From JBGOUJ01 sp041477005 (GTDB taxonomy: Bacteria; Acidobacteriota; Terriglobia; Bryobacterales; JACQDG01), in the NCBI GenBank assembly GCA_041477005.1, contig JBGOUJ010000131.1:1-14333 (forward strand): a DNA stretch of 14,333 bases, given 5' to 3'. The position numbers and the translations under genes are program-made. The notes beneath the pieces are model-generated. The model was not told the DNA's origin, searched no databases, and saw nothing but the letters and a program-made list of their open reading frames with translations. Of the stretch, positions 1 to 6,299 are shown one piece after another; position 1 is the first letter of the stretch; each line of letters opens with the position of its first letter.

Positions 1-1982
1 ACCCAAATCCGACCGCCGTAGCTTTCGACAATCTTCTTGCACAGCGCCAGTCCCATGCCGGTGCCCGGATATTCGGTGCGCCGGTGCAAGCGCTGGAACA
101 GGGCAAAGATCCGCTCCGCGTATTGCGATGACAGGCCGATGCCGTTGTCGCGAATCGAGAAAATCCACTCCTCGTTCTCGAGCCGCGTCGAAACATGGAT
201 TCGCGGCGGTTGGCTTCCCCGAAACTTGATCGCATTCTCAATCAGGTTTTGAAAAACCCGGCCTAGCTGCGTGCCATCCATCATCACCGCCGGGAGGGGA
301 TCATGCGTCACCAGGGCGTCACTTTCGTGAATTGCCGTTTGAAGACCGGCGAGCGTCTGGTCAAGAACACTATCGCAGGCAACCCAAGTGGATCTCCTGG
401 CCGGTTTCGCATCGGCGTACTCCAACAGCGCCCGAATCAAGTCGCGCATGCGGCCGGTTGCTTCTACGACCAACGCCACGTACTTGGCTGCTTCCGGGCC
501 CGAGCTTTCTGTGTAGCGTGCGGCCAACAACTGCGCATAGCTGGTCACGGTTCGGAGCGGCTCTTGCAGGTCATGGGCCGCCACCTGGGCATATTGTTCC
601 AGGTCGGCATTGGAACGTGCCAGTTCGGTCACCTTCTCGGTCAGCTCCCGCTCGAACCGTTTGTACTCGGTGATGTCGCTAAAAACCATCACCCCACCGA
701 TCGCGTGGCCGTTGCCGCCAGTCAGCGGCCTGGCGCTCGCAGTGATCCACAATTCGGTCGGAAGCGCGGGATGGCGAACGACCAGCACTACATTGCTCAC
801 CTCCTCGCCGCGAATGGACCGCTCTAAGGGCAGATCCTCCGGCGGGAACGGCGTGACTCTATCGGGCAGAAACAGTCCGTACACCTCCGGCCAGTCCACG
901 AGCGGGGTGGCGGCCGCTGCTGCGCCAAAGGTGCGCTCTGCGGTCGGATTGAGCAGCAGCAGCCGTCGTTCCTTATCCGCAACCACCACTCCGTCGCTCA
1001 TGCTCCACAAGATATGCGATAGAATCTCTGTTTGCTCTGTCAGGGCCTGCTGCGCCTGCTCGCGCTCGCGGATCTCACCTTGGAGATCTCGATTCGCTTG
1101 CTCGGCCTCCTCCGAACGCAATCTAGCCTTTCGGGCCAGATGCAGCGCCCAGGTGAGCAGCACTGCCGGCACCAGCTCCCCGATGAGGGCCACCTTCGTG
1201 AGGGCAGCCAGGGCTTCAGCAGCGGCTGGAGGCAGGGCCTGCTCGCCAAGCACCCGACTCTGGGTAACCAGGGCCTGTGCGACCGCCAGGGCTGCCGAGC
1301 ACACGGCCAAGCCGGCGGCAACCGGCGCCCATCCAGGCAACGGGTCAAACCCGTCGCAATCACACCAGGCAAACGTGAGCACGCTGGCGCCGAGCACCAA
1401 GAGCCCGGCCGCTGTGTGCAATGCCACGGGGGTGTAGTTCCCCCAGGTGTAGGCGGTCGTAAGCCGAACCGCGTAGCCGAGCATTGCCGCCGCTGTCATG
1501 CCCACGACCGCCGACCCCAAGAGTCCCAGCAACATCGGGCGCTGCTTGGGTCGCCCCGGCCGGCTCATCAACAGGATGGCCAGACCGGTGAGGGCGAAAC
1601 AGAAGGCCGTGTTGAAGGCCATCCTCCCCAGGTGCGAGATGTTCACATTGATGTACGGGTCCAGAAAAATACGGTCGATCTTCAGGTCCACCCCAAGAAT
1701 GTCTTCCGCGAGCGTCAGCAGGCCCGTTGCGGCCACGATCGCGGCGCCCGCCGCCGCCGGCATCCGCCTTCCCGCAACAAGGAAAAGCAGCGACGCCCCA
1801 CACAGCAGAAAACACAGGGCCGTGTTCACTTGCATCGGCGCGTAGCGCGGAAGCACCTGAATGAGCGTTGCGTTGTGGCGCCACCATCCGGCCAAGACCG
1901 CTAGTGCAAGAGCGCACGAGAAGGTTCCAGCCGCGACGAGCGGCAAACGAAGTCGAGGCGTCACGCCACACCGGTTGTCCAT
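1..1982 (-). CDS. Membrane-bound PAS sensor histidine kinase, C-terminus cut by window edge
   Basis: The visible part is 660 residues, beginning at ATG 1980-1982 and running off the left edge. Residues 12-285 hold about eight hydrophobic segments. A helical linker rich in Glu, Gln and Arg follows (286-318), then a PAS domain (about 320-450, with M328-S-D-G-V and LLLLNPTAE), HisKA with H470 in the motif AHDLQEPLR, and HATPase_c with the N box (N583 in LIENAIKF), the G1 box (D612-NGIGL) and the G2 box (GTGMGL near 642). All catalytic boxes are present, so this should be an active autokinase that senses through the membrane region or PAS pocket. No response regulator is visible; it may lie past the left edge. 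The start is chosen because the next upstream stop in frame is a TAA near 2049 and there is no other ATG between; the ribosome site (GGAG) is very close to the ATG, so the start is only moderately sure. Signal sensed: unknown. Confidence 0.93.
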   Translation of the reverse strand, partial: MDNRCGVTPRLRLPLVAAGTFSCALALAVLAGWWRHNATLIQVLPRYAPMQVNTALCFLLCGASLLFLVAGRRMPAAAGAAIVAATGLLTLAEDILGVDLKIDRIFLDPYINVNISHLGRMAFNTAFCFALTGLAILLMSRPGRPKQRPMLLGLLGSAVVGMTAAAMLGYAVRLTTAYTWGNYTPVALHTAAGLLVLGASVLTFAWCDCDGFDPLPGWAPVAAGLAVCSAALAVAQALVTQSRVLGEQALPPAAAEALAALTKVALIGELVPAVLLTWALHLARKARLRSEEAEQANRDLQGEIREREQAQQALTEQTEILSHILWSMSDGVVVADKERRLLLLNPTAERTFGAAAAATPLVDWPEVYGLFLPDRVTPFPPEDLPLERSIRGEEVSNVVLVVRHPALPTELWITASARPLTGGNGHAIGGVMVFSDITEYKRFERELTEKVTELARSNADLEQYAQVAAHDLQEPLRTVTSYAQLLAARYTESSGPEAAKYVALVVEATGRMRDLIRALLEYADAKPARRSTWVACDSVLDQTLAGLQTAIHESDALVTHDPLPAVMMDGTQLGRVFQNLIENAIKFRGSQPPRIHVSTRLENEEWIFSIRDNGIGLSSQYAERIFALFQRLHRRTEYPGTGMGLALCKKIVESYGGRIW

Positions 1983-2070
1983 GTCTCCGGAAGAGGGGAC
2001 TACGTGCGCCAGCCGGGTGCGTGGAGCAGGTTCTAGCGCGTTGCTTTAATCGGTGGATTTGGCTGAAAAC

Positions 2071-2099
2071 AATAGAGGTTGCCTGCCTGTGAGCGGCAA
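2071..2099 (-). promoter_or_regulatory. Possible sigma70 promoter of the histidine kinase
   Basis: On the minus strand a TTGCCG box (2094-2099) and a TCTATT box (2071-2076) are separated by 17 nt. Each matches four of six consensus positions. This would give a leader of about 80 nt before the kinase ATG at 1982. This is pattern match only; the intergenic gap is shared with the divergent vapBC pair. Confidence 0.3.
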
Positions 2100-2135
2100 G
2101 GCCATACTCAATGCTGGTGTCGGATATGGTATGTT

Positions 2136-2139
2136 GAGG
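2136..2139 (+). promoter_or_regulatory. Ribosome binding site of the vapB-like gene
   Basis: GAGG lies four bases before ATG 2144, inside TTGAGGCGTCATG, which supports that start for the antitoxin. Weak CCATA/TATGG half-sites at 2102-2106 and 2125-2129 could be part of an autoregulatory operator, but they are too short to call. Confidence 0.5.
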
Positions 2140-2143
2140 CGTC

Positions 2144-2347
2144 ATGGAAACAGCGCGCAAGATCACCGTCGAGGTGCCGCCGGAACTTCTCGAAAAGGCA
2201 CAACGAGCCAGCGGTAGCGGCATCACCCAGACCGTTCGTACCGGCCTGCAGCTAGTTGCGGCGTCGCATGCCTACGCGCGGCTGCGCCAACTACGGGGCA
2301 AGGTTCGTTTCACGCGCACGTTAGCTGAGCTGAAGGCCGACCGATGA
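2144..2347 (+). CDS. vapB: VapB-type antitoxin
   Basis: A 67-residue protein directly upstream of a PIN-domain toxin. The first 35 residues (KITVEVPPELLEKAQ... then GITQTVRTGLQL) look like a short beta strand followed by two helices, as in ribbon-helix-helix DNA-binding antitoxins. The basic C-terminal part (RLRQLRGKVRF...) would be the toxin-neutralising tail. The TGA overlaps the toxin ATG (ATGA at 2344-2347), which suggests translational coupling, usual in such pairs. It is expected to neutralise the toxin and repress the operon. The family call rests on size, fold pattern and neighbour rather than on a diagnostic motif. Confidence 0.8.
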   Translation: METARKITVEVPPELLEKAQRASGSGITQTVRTGLQLVAASHAYARLRQLRGKVRFTRTLAELKADR

Positions 2348-2736
2348 TCGCGGTCGACACCAGCACCTGGATCGGATTCCTGCAAGGAGGTGGCGGCGAG
2401 GACGCGGAGCTACTCGACAGGGCGCTCCAGGATCGGCAAGTGCTGATGGCGCCCGTTGTGCTCACCGAGGTTTTAAGTGAACCGAAGCTTCCTTCAGAGG
2501 TTTCACAAACTCTCTCAGAGCTGCCGCTCATCGAGGTCGAGCCTGGCTATTGGCAACGGGCAGGTGAGTTACGAGCGAAGGTGTTGGCAAAGCGGTGTAA
2601 GGCGCGCCTCGGCGATGCACTGATCGCTCAAAGCTGTATCGATCACGGGATTCCTCTTCTTACGCGAGACCGGGATTTCCGTGCGTTCGCCGAAGCCGCC
2701 GGCCTCGATCTCGTCATTGGGTCCGCAGCGGACTGA
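2344..2736 (+). CDS. vapC: VapC-type PIN-domain ribonuclease toxin
   Basis: A 130-residue protein, the usual VapC length. The acidic metal-binding residues of the PIN fold are all visible: D5 in AVDTSTW, E42 in VLTEVL, D91 in RLGDALIAQ, and D109/D111 in LLTRDRDF. VapC proteins are Mg2+-dependent endoribonucleases that cut tRNA or rRNA when the antitoxin is lost. The catalytic set is complete, so the toxin is probably active. It overlaps the antitoxin gene by four bases. The pair sits between a divergent histidine kinase and a metal operon with no clear functional link to either. Confidence 0.92.
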   Translation: MIAVDTSTWIGFLQGGGGEDAELLDRALQDRQVLMAPVVLTEVLSEPKLPSEVSQTLSELPLIEVEPGYWQRAGELRAKVLAKRCKARLGDALIAQSCIDHGIPLLTRDRDFRAFAEAAGLDLVIGSAAD

Positions 2737-2833
2737 ACCGATCTCTTCCAGGTCCTGCGAACTTCACCCACATCTCCACCCGTTAACCGGCGACCGCGCC
2801 TTCCTCTACGCTCCGTCAACCGTTGGGTACACA

Positions 2834-2968
2834 GTGCCAACATCGAATTGCGGAACTGGCGCTCTCGCTTACATTTCCGGAGAGTGCAGCGCTCCGGGTC
2901 AGTTTCGACGGCACACCCAGGGTGAAACCCTGGAAGAGGCAGAGCAGAACGTCAGGGCGAGTCACGCA
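2834..2968 (+). pseudogene. Decayed hicB-like antitoxin fragment
   Basis: In the frame running through 2834, a stretch reads GALAYISGECSAPG followed by HTQGETLEEAEQNVRA (2912-2959). This resembles the HicB signature (GYVAECPALPGC, then TQGETLEEALENIREA). No plausible start or RNase-H-like N-terminal sheet precedes it, spacing within the motif is disturbed, and the sequence after it does not continue as HicB. I therefore read it as a remnant, not a gene. No hicA is visible nearby. A perfect 7-bp hairpin (2917-2923 with 2927-2933, loop GAA) lies inside it. Its presence next to vapBC suggests the gap has hosted more than one toxin-antitoxin module. The rest of the 2737-3021 gap shows nothing else I can support. 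Confidence 0.45.
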
Positions 2969-3021
2969 ACGGCGCCGCACCGGACGCCAAACGCCTGCAA
3001 ACCGCCGCGCCGAGCGGACAC

Positions 3022-3053
3022 TTGACCCCGTAGTACTGTACGGGGTTTACACT
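3022..3053 (+). promoter_or_regulatory. MerR-type promoter with operator dyad, 20-bp spacer
   Basis: TTGACC (3022-3027) and TACACT (3048-3053) are separated by 20 bp, longer than the normal 17 and typical of MerR-activated promoters. Inside the spacer is a perfect inverted repeat, ACCCCGTA (3025-3032), six bases, TACGGGGT (3039-3046). This closely resembles the layout of mer and pbr operators, where MerR bound between the elements untwists DNA when metal binds. It lies 18 bp before the merR-like ATG and reads in the same direction, so the regulator would control itself together with the three genes behind it. It also shows that the ORF extension upstream of 3072 is not coding. Confidence 0.85.
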
Positions 3054-3071
3054 AAGGTCAGAGACGCTGTT

Positions 3072-3488
3072 ATGTCGCCGACACTGACCATCGGCCAGCT
3101 CGCGAAGCTGGGGCAGGTGAACCTGCAGACAATTCGGTTCTATGAGCGCGAAGGGCTTTTGCCGGAACCACCGCGCTCGCAGTCTGGCTATCGGGTGTTC
3201 CCGGAAAGGGCCGTCCGGCAGCTCCACTTCATCAAGCGCGCCCAGCAACTCGGGTTCTCACTCGCTGAGATTCGGCAACTGCTGGCGCTCAAAGCGGAGC
3301 CGAACGGCGATTGTGCGAAGGTGTGCCGGCAAGCCCGAGAGAAACTCCGCGAGGTGGATAAGAAGATTCATCATCTGCAAGCGATGAAACGGGCACTGCA
3401 GCGCCTCACGCGGGCCTGCTCCGGAGACCGGCGCGTGAGCGAGTGCGGGATTTTAGAGACCCTCGACCGAGAGGAAGCCACATTGTGA
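3072..3488 (+). CDS. MerR-family heavy-metal-responsive regulator (Hg/Pb type Cys triad)
   Basis: A 138-residue regulator. Residues 5-43 form the winged helix-turn-helix (TIGQLAKLGQVNLQTIRFYER, split here: TIGQLAKLG, then IRFYEREGLLP and GYRVF), followed by a long dimerisation helix (about 85-113). Three Cys, C81, C116 and C125, have the spacing (35 and 9) of the Hg(II) site of MerR (C82, C117, C126) and of PbrR-type lead regulators; the metal cannot be told from sequence. C85 is an additional thiol near the first ligand. The start at ATG 3072 is set by the MerR operator just upstream, although the frame is open to 2823. Its TGA overlaps the GTG of the transporter gene. Role: senses a soft thiophilic cation and activates its own operon. 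Confidence 0.9.
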   Translation: MSPTLTIGQLAKLGQVNLQTIRFYEREGLLPEPPRSQSGYRVFPERAVRQLHFIKRAQQLGFSLAEIRQLLALKAEPNGDCAKVCRQAREKLREVDKKIHHLQAMKRALQRLTRACSGDRRVSECGILETLDREEATL

Positions 3489-4120
3489 GCTCATTAGCCC
3501 TGGAGCGCCCCAAGCTTATCCGCCGCGGCCGGAAGCTCGAATACTTCACCATTTTGTGGAACAGCCTGGAGGCCCTCATTGCTTTGGTGTCCGGGTTTAT
3601 CGCGGGCAGTGTGGCCCTCGTCGGTTTTGGTTTAGACAGCCTGATTGAGGTGACCAGCGGCGGCGCGCTTTTGTGGCGTCTCCATCAGGACGATGAGAGC
3701 CGGCGTGAGCCGGTTGAGCGGGCCGCACTCCGTATCGTCGGAGTGTGCTTCGTTCTGCTTGCCGTGTACGTCACCTACGATTCAGTGAGCACGCTCTTTA
3801 CTCGGCAAGCTCCGGAGCGAAGCGTTCCCGGTATTCTGCTCGCGGCTGTATCGCTGATTGTAATGCCGATACTTTCGAGAGCAAAAAGGCACGTTGCTGC
3901 GAGCATCGGGAGTGCCGCAATGAGCGCAGATGCGAAGCAAACAGAGTTTTGCGCCTATCTGTCGGCCATCCTTCTCGGAGGCCTTTTGTCGAATGCGCTC
4001 TTCGGATTGTGGTGGGCTGACCCAATTGCGGGCCTCATAATGGTCCCCTTCATCGGGAAGGAGGGCGCCGAGGCTCTTCAGGGGAAAACTTGCTGCTCTG
4101 GAGGCGCCACCTGTCACTAA
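3485..4120 (+). CDS. CDF-like cation transporter with Cys-rich C-terminal tail
   Basis: A 211-residue inner-membrane protein with about six hydrophobic segments, shorter than full CDF exporters (about 300) because the cytoplasmic C-terminal domain is missing. GTG 3485 is chosen as start: it overlaps the merR-like TGA and has GAGAGGAAG nine bases before it. The TM2 motif GFGLD51-SLIE55 matches the D-x-x-x-D site of CDF proteins such as YiiP. In TM5 the usual H-x-x-x-D appears as D149-x-x-x-T153 (SADAKQT), so the metal site has changed and specificity is likely not plain zinc. The protein ends in KTCCSGGATCH, with three Cys and one His, a probable soft-metal handling tail. Together with the Hg/Pb-type regulator this suggests export of a thiophilic metal. 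Confidence 0.85.
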   Translation: MSSLALERPKLIRRGRKLEYFTILWNSLEALIALVSGFIAGSVALVGFGLDSLIEVTSGGALLWRLHQDDESRREPVERAALRIVGVCFVLLAVYVTYDSVSTLFTRQAPERSVPGILLAAVSLIVMPILSRAKRHVAASIGSAAMSADAKQTEFCAYLSAILLGGLLSNALFGLWWADPIAGLIMVPFIGKEGAEALQGKTCCSGGATCH

Positions 4121-4767
4121 AGGCAGCAGCCGCCCTGTTGGCCGCCGCATCGTGCACAGCAGCGGCGCAGCAGATTCCTGCGACCGTTCCCGCCGATGCG
4201 CCGGAACGCCTCGTGTTCCGCGAGCTAAACGGTGCGGAGCGAAGGCTGTCCGAATACGGTGGTAGGGTCGTTGTCCTCAATTTCTGGGCGACCTGGTGCA
4301 TCCCCTGCCGCGAGGAGATGCCGCTGCTTGTCGGTATTCAGAAGCGCTATGCTGGCCGTGGCGTCATCGTCATCGGCGCTTCGGCCGATGAGGAGAGCAC
4401 AGAATCGCAGATACCGAGCTTCATTCAGGAGGTCGGCGTTACCTTTCCCATCTGGAAGGGTGCAACGACGGAGCACATGCAGGTGCTTGGCCTTGGGACC
4501 GGCCTTCCAGTGACGGCCATCACCGACCAAAACGGTCATCTTCTGTTTCGCATTCTCGGCATCATCGAAAAGAAGGACCTCGAAACCCGCCTTGAGTTTC
4601 TGCTAGGCGACCGGCACAGCCCGCAGCCAGCCGCGCTCGTGGACCACATCTCGAAAGCGATGGAAGTGGCGAAGGCCCATCCGGACAAGCATGGCAAGGA
4701 ACAGGGCGAGGGGCATCACACCCATGGCGGCGTGGGCATGGAGGGGGCATCGACTGTCCCCTCTTGA
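4090..4767 (+). CDS. TlpA-like periplasmic thioredoxin with His-rich tail
   Basis: A 225-residue protein. It begins with a basic N-terminus and a hydrophobic segment (about 9-26), a signal peptide that could be cut after AAA26 or, less likely, processed as a lipoprotein at C22. The redoxin domain (about 38-175) has the active site W-C70-IPC73 and the cis-Pro loop near GLP140. After it, residues 185-225 are rich in His and Gly (HPDKHGKEQGEGHHTHGG), a likely metal-binding extension not usual in TlpA/ResA. The start is TTG 4090, preceded by AGGGG at a good distance, and overlaps the transporter gene by 31 nt; CTG 4111 or TTG 4138 are weaker options. Inferred role: thiol-disulfide exchange in the periplasm linked to metal handling. 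Confidence 0.88.
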   Translation: MLLWRRHLSLKAAAALLAAASCTAAAQQIPATVPADAPERLVFRELNGAERRLSEYGGRVVVLNFWATWCIPCREEMPLLVGIQKRYAGRGVIVIGASADEESTESQIPSFIQEVGVTFPIWKGATTEHMQVLGLGTGLPVTAITDQNGHLLFRILGIIEKKDLETRLEFLLGDRHSPQPAALVDHISKAMEVAKAHPDKHGKEQGEGHHTHGGVGMEGASTVPS

Positions 4768-4794
4768 CCCCTTTGACCAGGCGAAGGCCACGCC

Positions 4795-5328
4795 GTGAGC
4801 GGGGCAGAAAATGAAGATGGGAACCGGTGGACTCTCAGCGGCAGGGTTATCCCCGGCGCTGTCCGTCGGGCACAGGTGCGAACCACGCTTACCTACCGCA
4901 TCGCGCCACGACTGCAGGCGGGCATAGAAGTCAATCCACGATCCACGGAAGAGAAGGTCAACCCGCTGGTGAACTGGCTTGCGTTGCCCGAGACGAAGAA
5001 CACGCCAGCCGTCATCATCGGCACCAGCTCGGACCGCATCGGTACACCGTCAGGTCAGAGTTTCTACGCCACGGCCAGCAAAAATCTGCGCCGCGAGACA
5101 CATCTGCCCATCGCGCCGTACTTCGGCTTTGCCTACGGCACATACGAGGATCGGTTCCGGCCAATCGGGGGACTGAACGTCGGCTTTACCGAGCAGTTCA
5201 CTGCACTGGTGATCTTCGACGGGGTGCACGTGCATGAAATGCTGAACTTTTCCTATAAGCGGCACGGATTCTCGTTGCTCCTGGTGCGGGGCCACCAGCT
5301 CGGCCTAAGCTATAACATCACCTTCTAA
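4795..5328 (+). CDS. Small outer-membrane beta-barrel-like protein, no signal peptide visible
   Basis: I do not recognise the family. The 177 residues consist largely of alternating beta-strand-like stretches (TTLTYRIAPRLQAGIEV, APYFGFAYG, GGLNVGFTEQFTALVIFDG) and end in LSYNITF, the C-terminal Phe signature of outer-membrane barrels. A barrel would need a signal peptide, and none is encoded between the start (GTG 4795) and the upstream in-frame TGA at 4774. The frame is the same as that of the TlpA-like gene, separated by two TGA codons (4765 and 4774). Either the 5' part is lost or the start lies elsewhere. It is the last gene of the metal operon and its 3' end overlaps the convergent methyltransferase gene by 24 nt. 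Confidence 0.7.
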   Translation: MSGAENEDGNRWTLSGRVIPGAVRRAQVRTTLTYRIAPRLQAGIEVNPRSTEEKVNPLVNWLALPETKNTPAVIIGTSSDRIGTPSGQSFYATASKNLRRETHLPIAPYFGFAYGTYEDRFRPIGGLNVGFTEQFTALVIFDGVHVHEMLNFSYKRHGFSLLLVRGHQLGLSYNITF

Positions 5329-6162
5329 ACCGTGGGGCTGAAGGCCTCTTGCAATGAAAGACCTGGTCTGACCGTGCGCGATCGGCTTGCGGGCGAACAC
5401 GTTGGCCCCGCGAACGCCGTATTTCAGGGCGGTGTTTTCCTTTTTGGTGCCCTGGAAGCAGTCGAAGTGGGCCGTTACGCGTACGTCCTCAAAGCCCAGG
5501 TCGCGCAAGAACGAGAGGAGCTCTGCCTCCGGCAGAGCGCCGGCGATTCAACCGGTCCACAGGTCGATATTGCGGCGAGCTTCGTCGCCGAGTTCGGCGT
5601 CGAGCACTATATCTGCAAGCTGCAGCCGGCCGCCGGGCCGCAGCACGCGGCGGATCTCGGCAAACGCTTTCTCCTTTTCTGGGACCAGGTTGAGCACGCC
5701 GTTGGAGATGACAACATCGACGCTGGCATCCGGTAACGGGAGGGCGGTGGCATCGGCCTGGTGCACGTCTACGTTGGTCAGACCGGCAGAAGCGGCCGAG
5801 CCGCGTGCTCGGTCCCGCATGGCTTCGGTCATGTCGATGCCGACCGCGCGGCCGCTAGGGCCGACCCGTCGGGCGGCCAGCAGCAAATCCGTCCCCGCGC
5901 CGCACCCAATATCCAGAACCGTTTCGCCAAGAAGAATCGGGGCAATGGTATGCGGGTTCGCTATGCCGGCGAACGACGCCGTGCATTCGGACGGCAAAGC
6001 GGCCAACTCCACCGAATCATAGCCGAGGAAGTTCGCCGCGTATGCCGGACCGCGGTGGAAATGGAAGTCGCCGTCTGGGTCGGTAGCAACGCGCGAGTAA
6101 ACTTTGGACACCTCTGAACGCAACGCTTGCGTGTCGAGGTCAACCGGACAAGCAATGGCCAT
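5305..6162 (-). CDS. ArsM-like SAM methyltransferase with in-frame UGA, probable selenoprotein
   Basis: Read through its single TGA (5548-5550), the protein has 285 residues with the UGA as residue 205. The start ATG 6160-6162 has GGGGAGGG just upstream. Visible features: a short N-terminal helix; HFHRGPAYAA; the SAM-binding loop VLDIGCGAGTD; GIDMTEAM; ISNGVLNLVPEKEKA; and LRPGGRLQLADIV. Then comes NIDLWTG-UGA-IAGALPEAEL and, in the same frame, GFEDVR...FDCFQGT, KYGVRGANVFARKP. In relatives the UGA position is Cys, and it appears to match the As-binding Cys224 of ArsM; two other ArsM Cys (72, 174) are not kept. A SECIS-like hairpin follows. Likely reaction: SAM-dependent methylation of arsenite or a related metalloid, in the cytoplasm; substrate is inference. 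The alternative is a TGC-to-TGA nonsense mutation or read error. Confidence 0.85.
5520..5538 (-). promoter_or_regulatory. Putative bacterial SECIS hairpin
   Basis: Downstream of the in-frame TGA on the minus strand, GCTCTGCC (5538-5531) pairs perfectly with GGCAGAGC (5527-5520) around the loop GGA (5530-5528). One mismatch outward, two further G-C pairs are possible. The loop begins 17 nt after the TGA and starts with G. This agrees with the known bacterial pattern: a short stem whose apical loop lies 16-37 nt after UGA and has G in its first two positions. The hairpin lies in codons for ALPEAE. SelB binding is inference. Confidence 0.7.
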
Positions 6163-6185
6163 GATCCCTCCCCAAGATGACTGAC

Positions 6186-6194
6186 ATTGTAGCA
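6186..6194 (-). promoter_or_regulatory. Possible extended -10 promoter of the methyltransferase gene
   Basis: TGCTACAAT on the minus strand (6194 to 6186) has a TACAAT hexamer with the TGn extension, about 24 nt before the ATG at 6162; no good -35 is seen. The 137-nt gap before this gene (6163-6299) is the only long one in the cluster, so separate expression is plausible. Nothing else in the gap stands out. Confidence 0.4.
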
Positions 6195-6299
6195 CCCGGC
6201 GACGAAGGTGAGGGAGTTGGGCGCATTCGAGATCGGCCCTCACAGAAATGCGGCGGATTACATCCGATTACTCAGCGTGCCACACTACGAATCCTGGAG

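Noticed and set aside
2102..2129. Inverted half-sites as a vapBC operator
   Set aside because: Only five paired bases with an 18-nt gap; too weak to call.
1360..2226. 288-residue minus-strand frame over the kinase N-terminus
   Set aside because: It is in a different frame from the kinase, whose PAS, HisKA and ATPase motifs are continuous with the membrane domain starting at 1982.
2917..2933. Perfect 7-bp hairpin as a terminator for vapBC
   Set aside because: No T-run follows, it lies 180 nt after vapC, and it falls within the hicB-like motif.
2823..3071. Upstream extension of the MerR-type gene
   Set aside because: The promoter and operator dyad at 3022-3053 lie inside it, and the extension has no family match; MerR proteins start just before the helix-turn-helix.
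4765..4776. The two in-frame TGA codons after the TlpA-like gene as Sec codons
   Set aside because: No hairpin of the right geometry follows, there are two stops three codons apart, and the flanking residues are not a Cys motif.
5551..6162. Methyltransferase as a truncated gene ending at the TGA
   Set aside because: The frame continues without any other stop through the conserved family C-terminus, the TGA replaces a conserved Cys, and a SECIS-like hairpin follows. A pseudogene or sequencing error is still possible but less likely.
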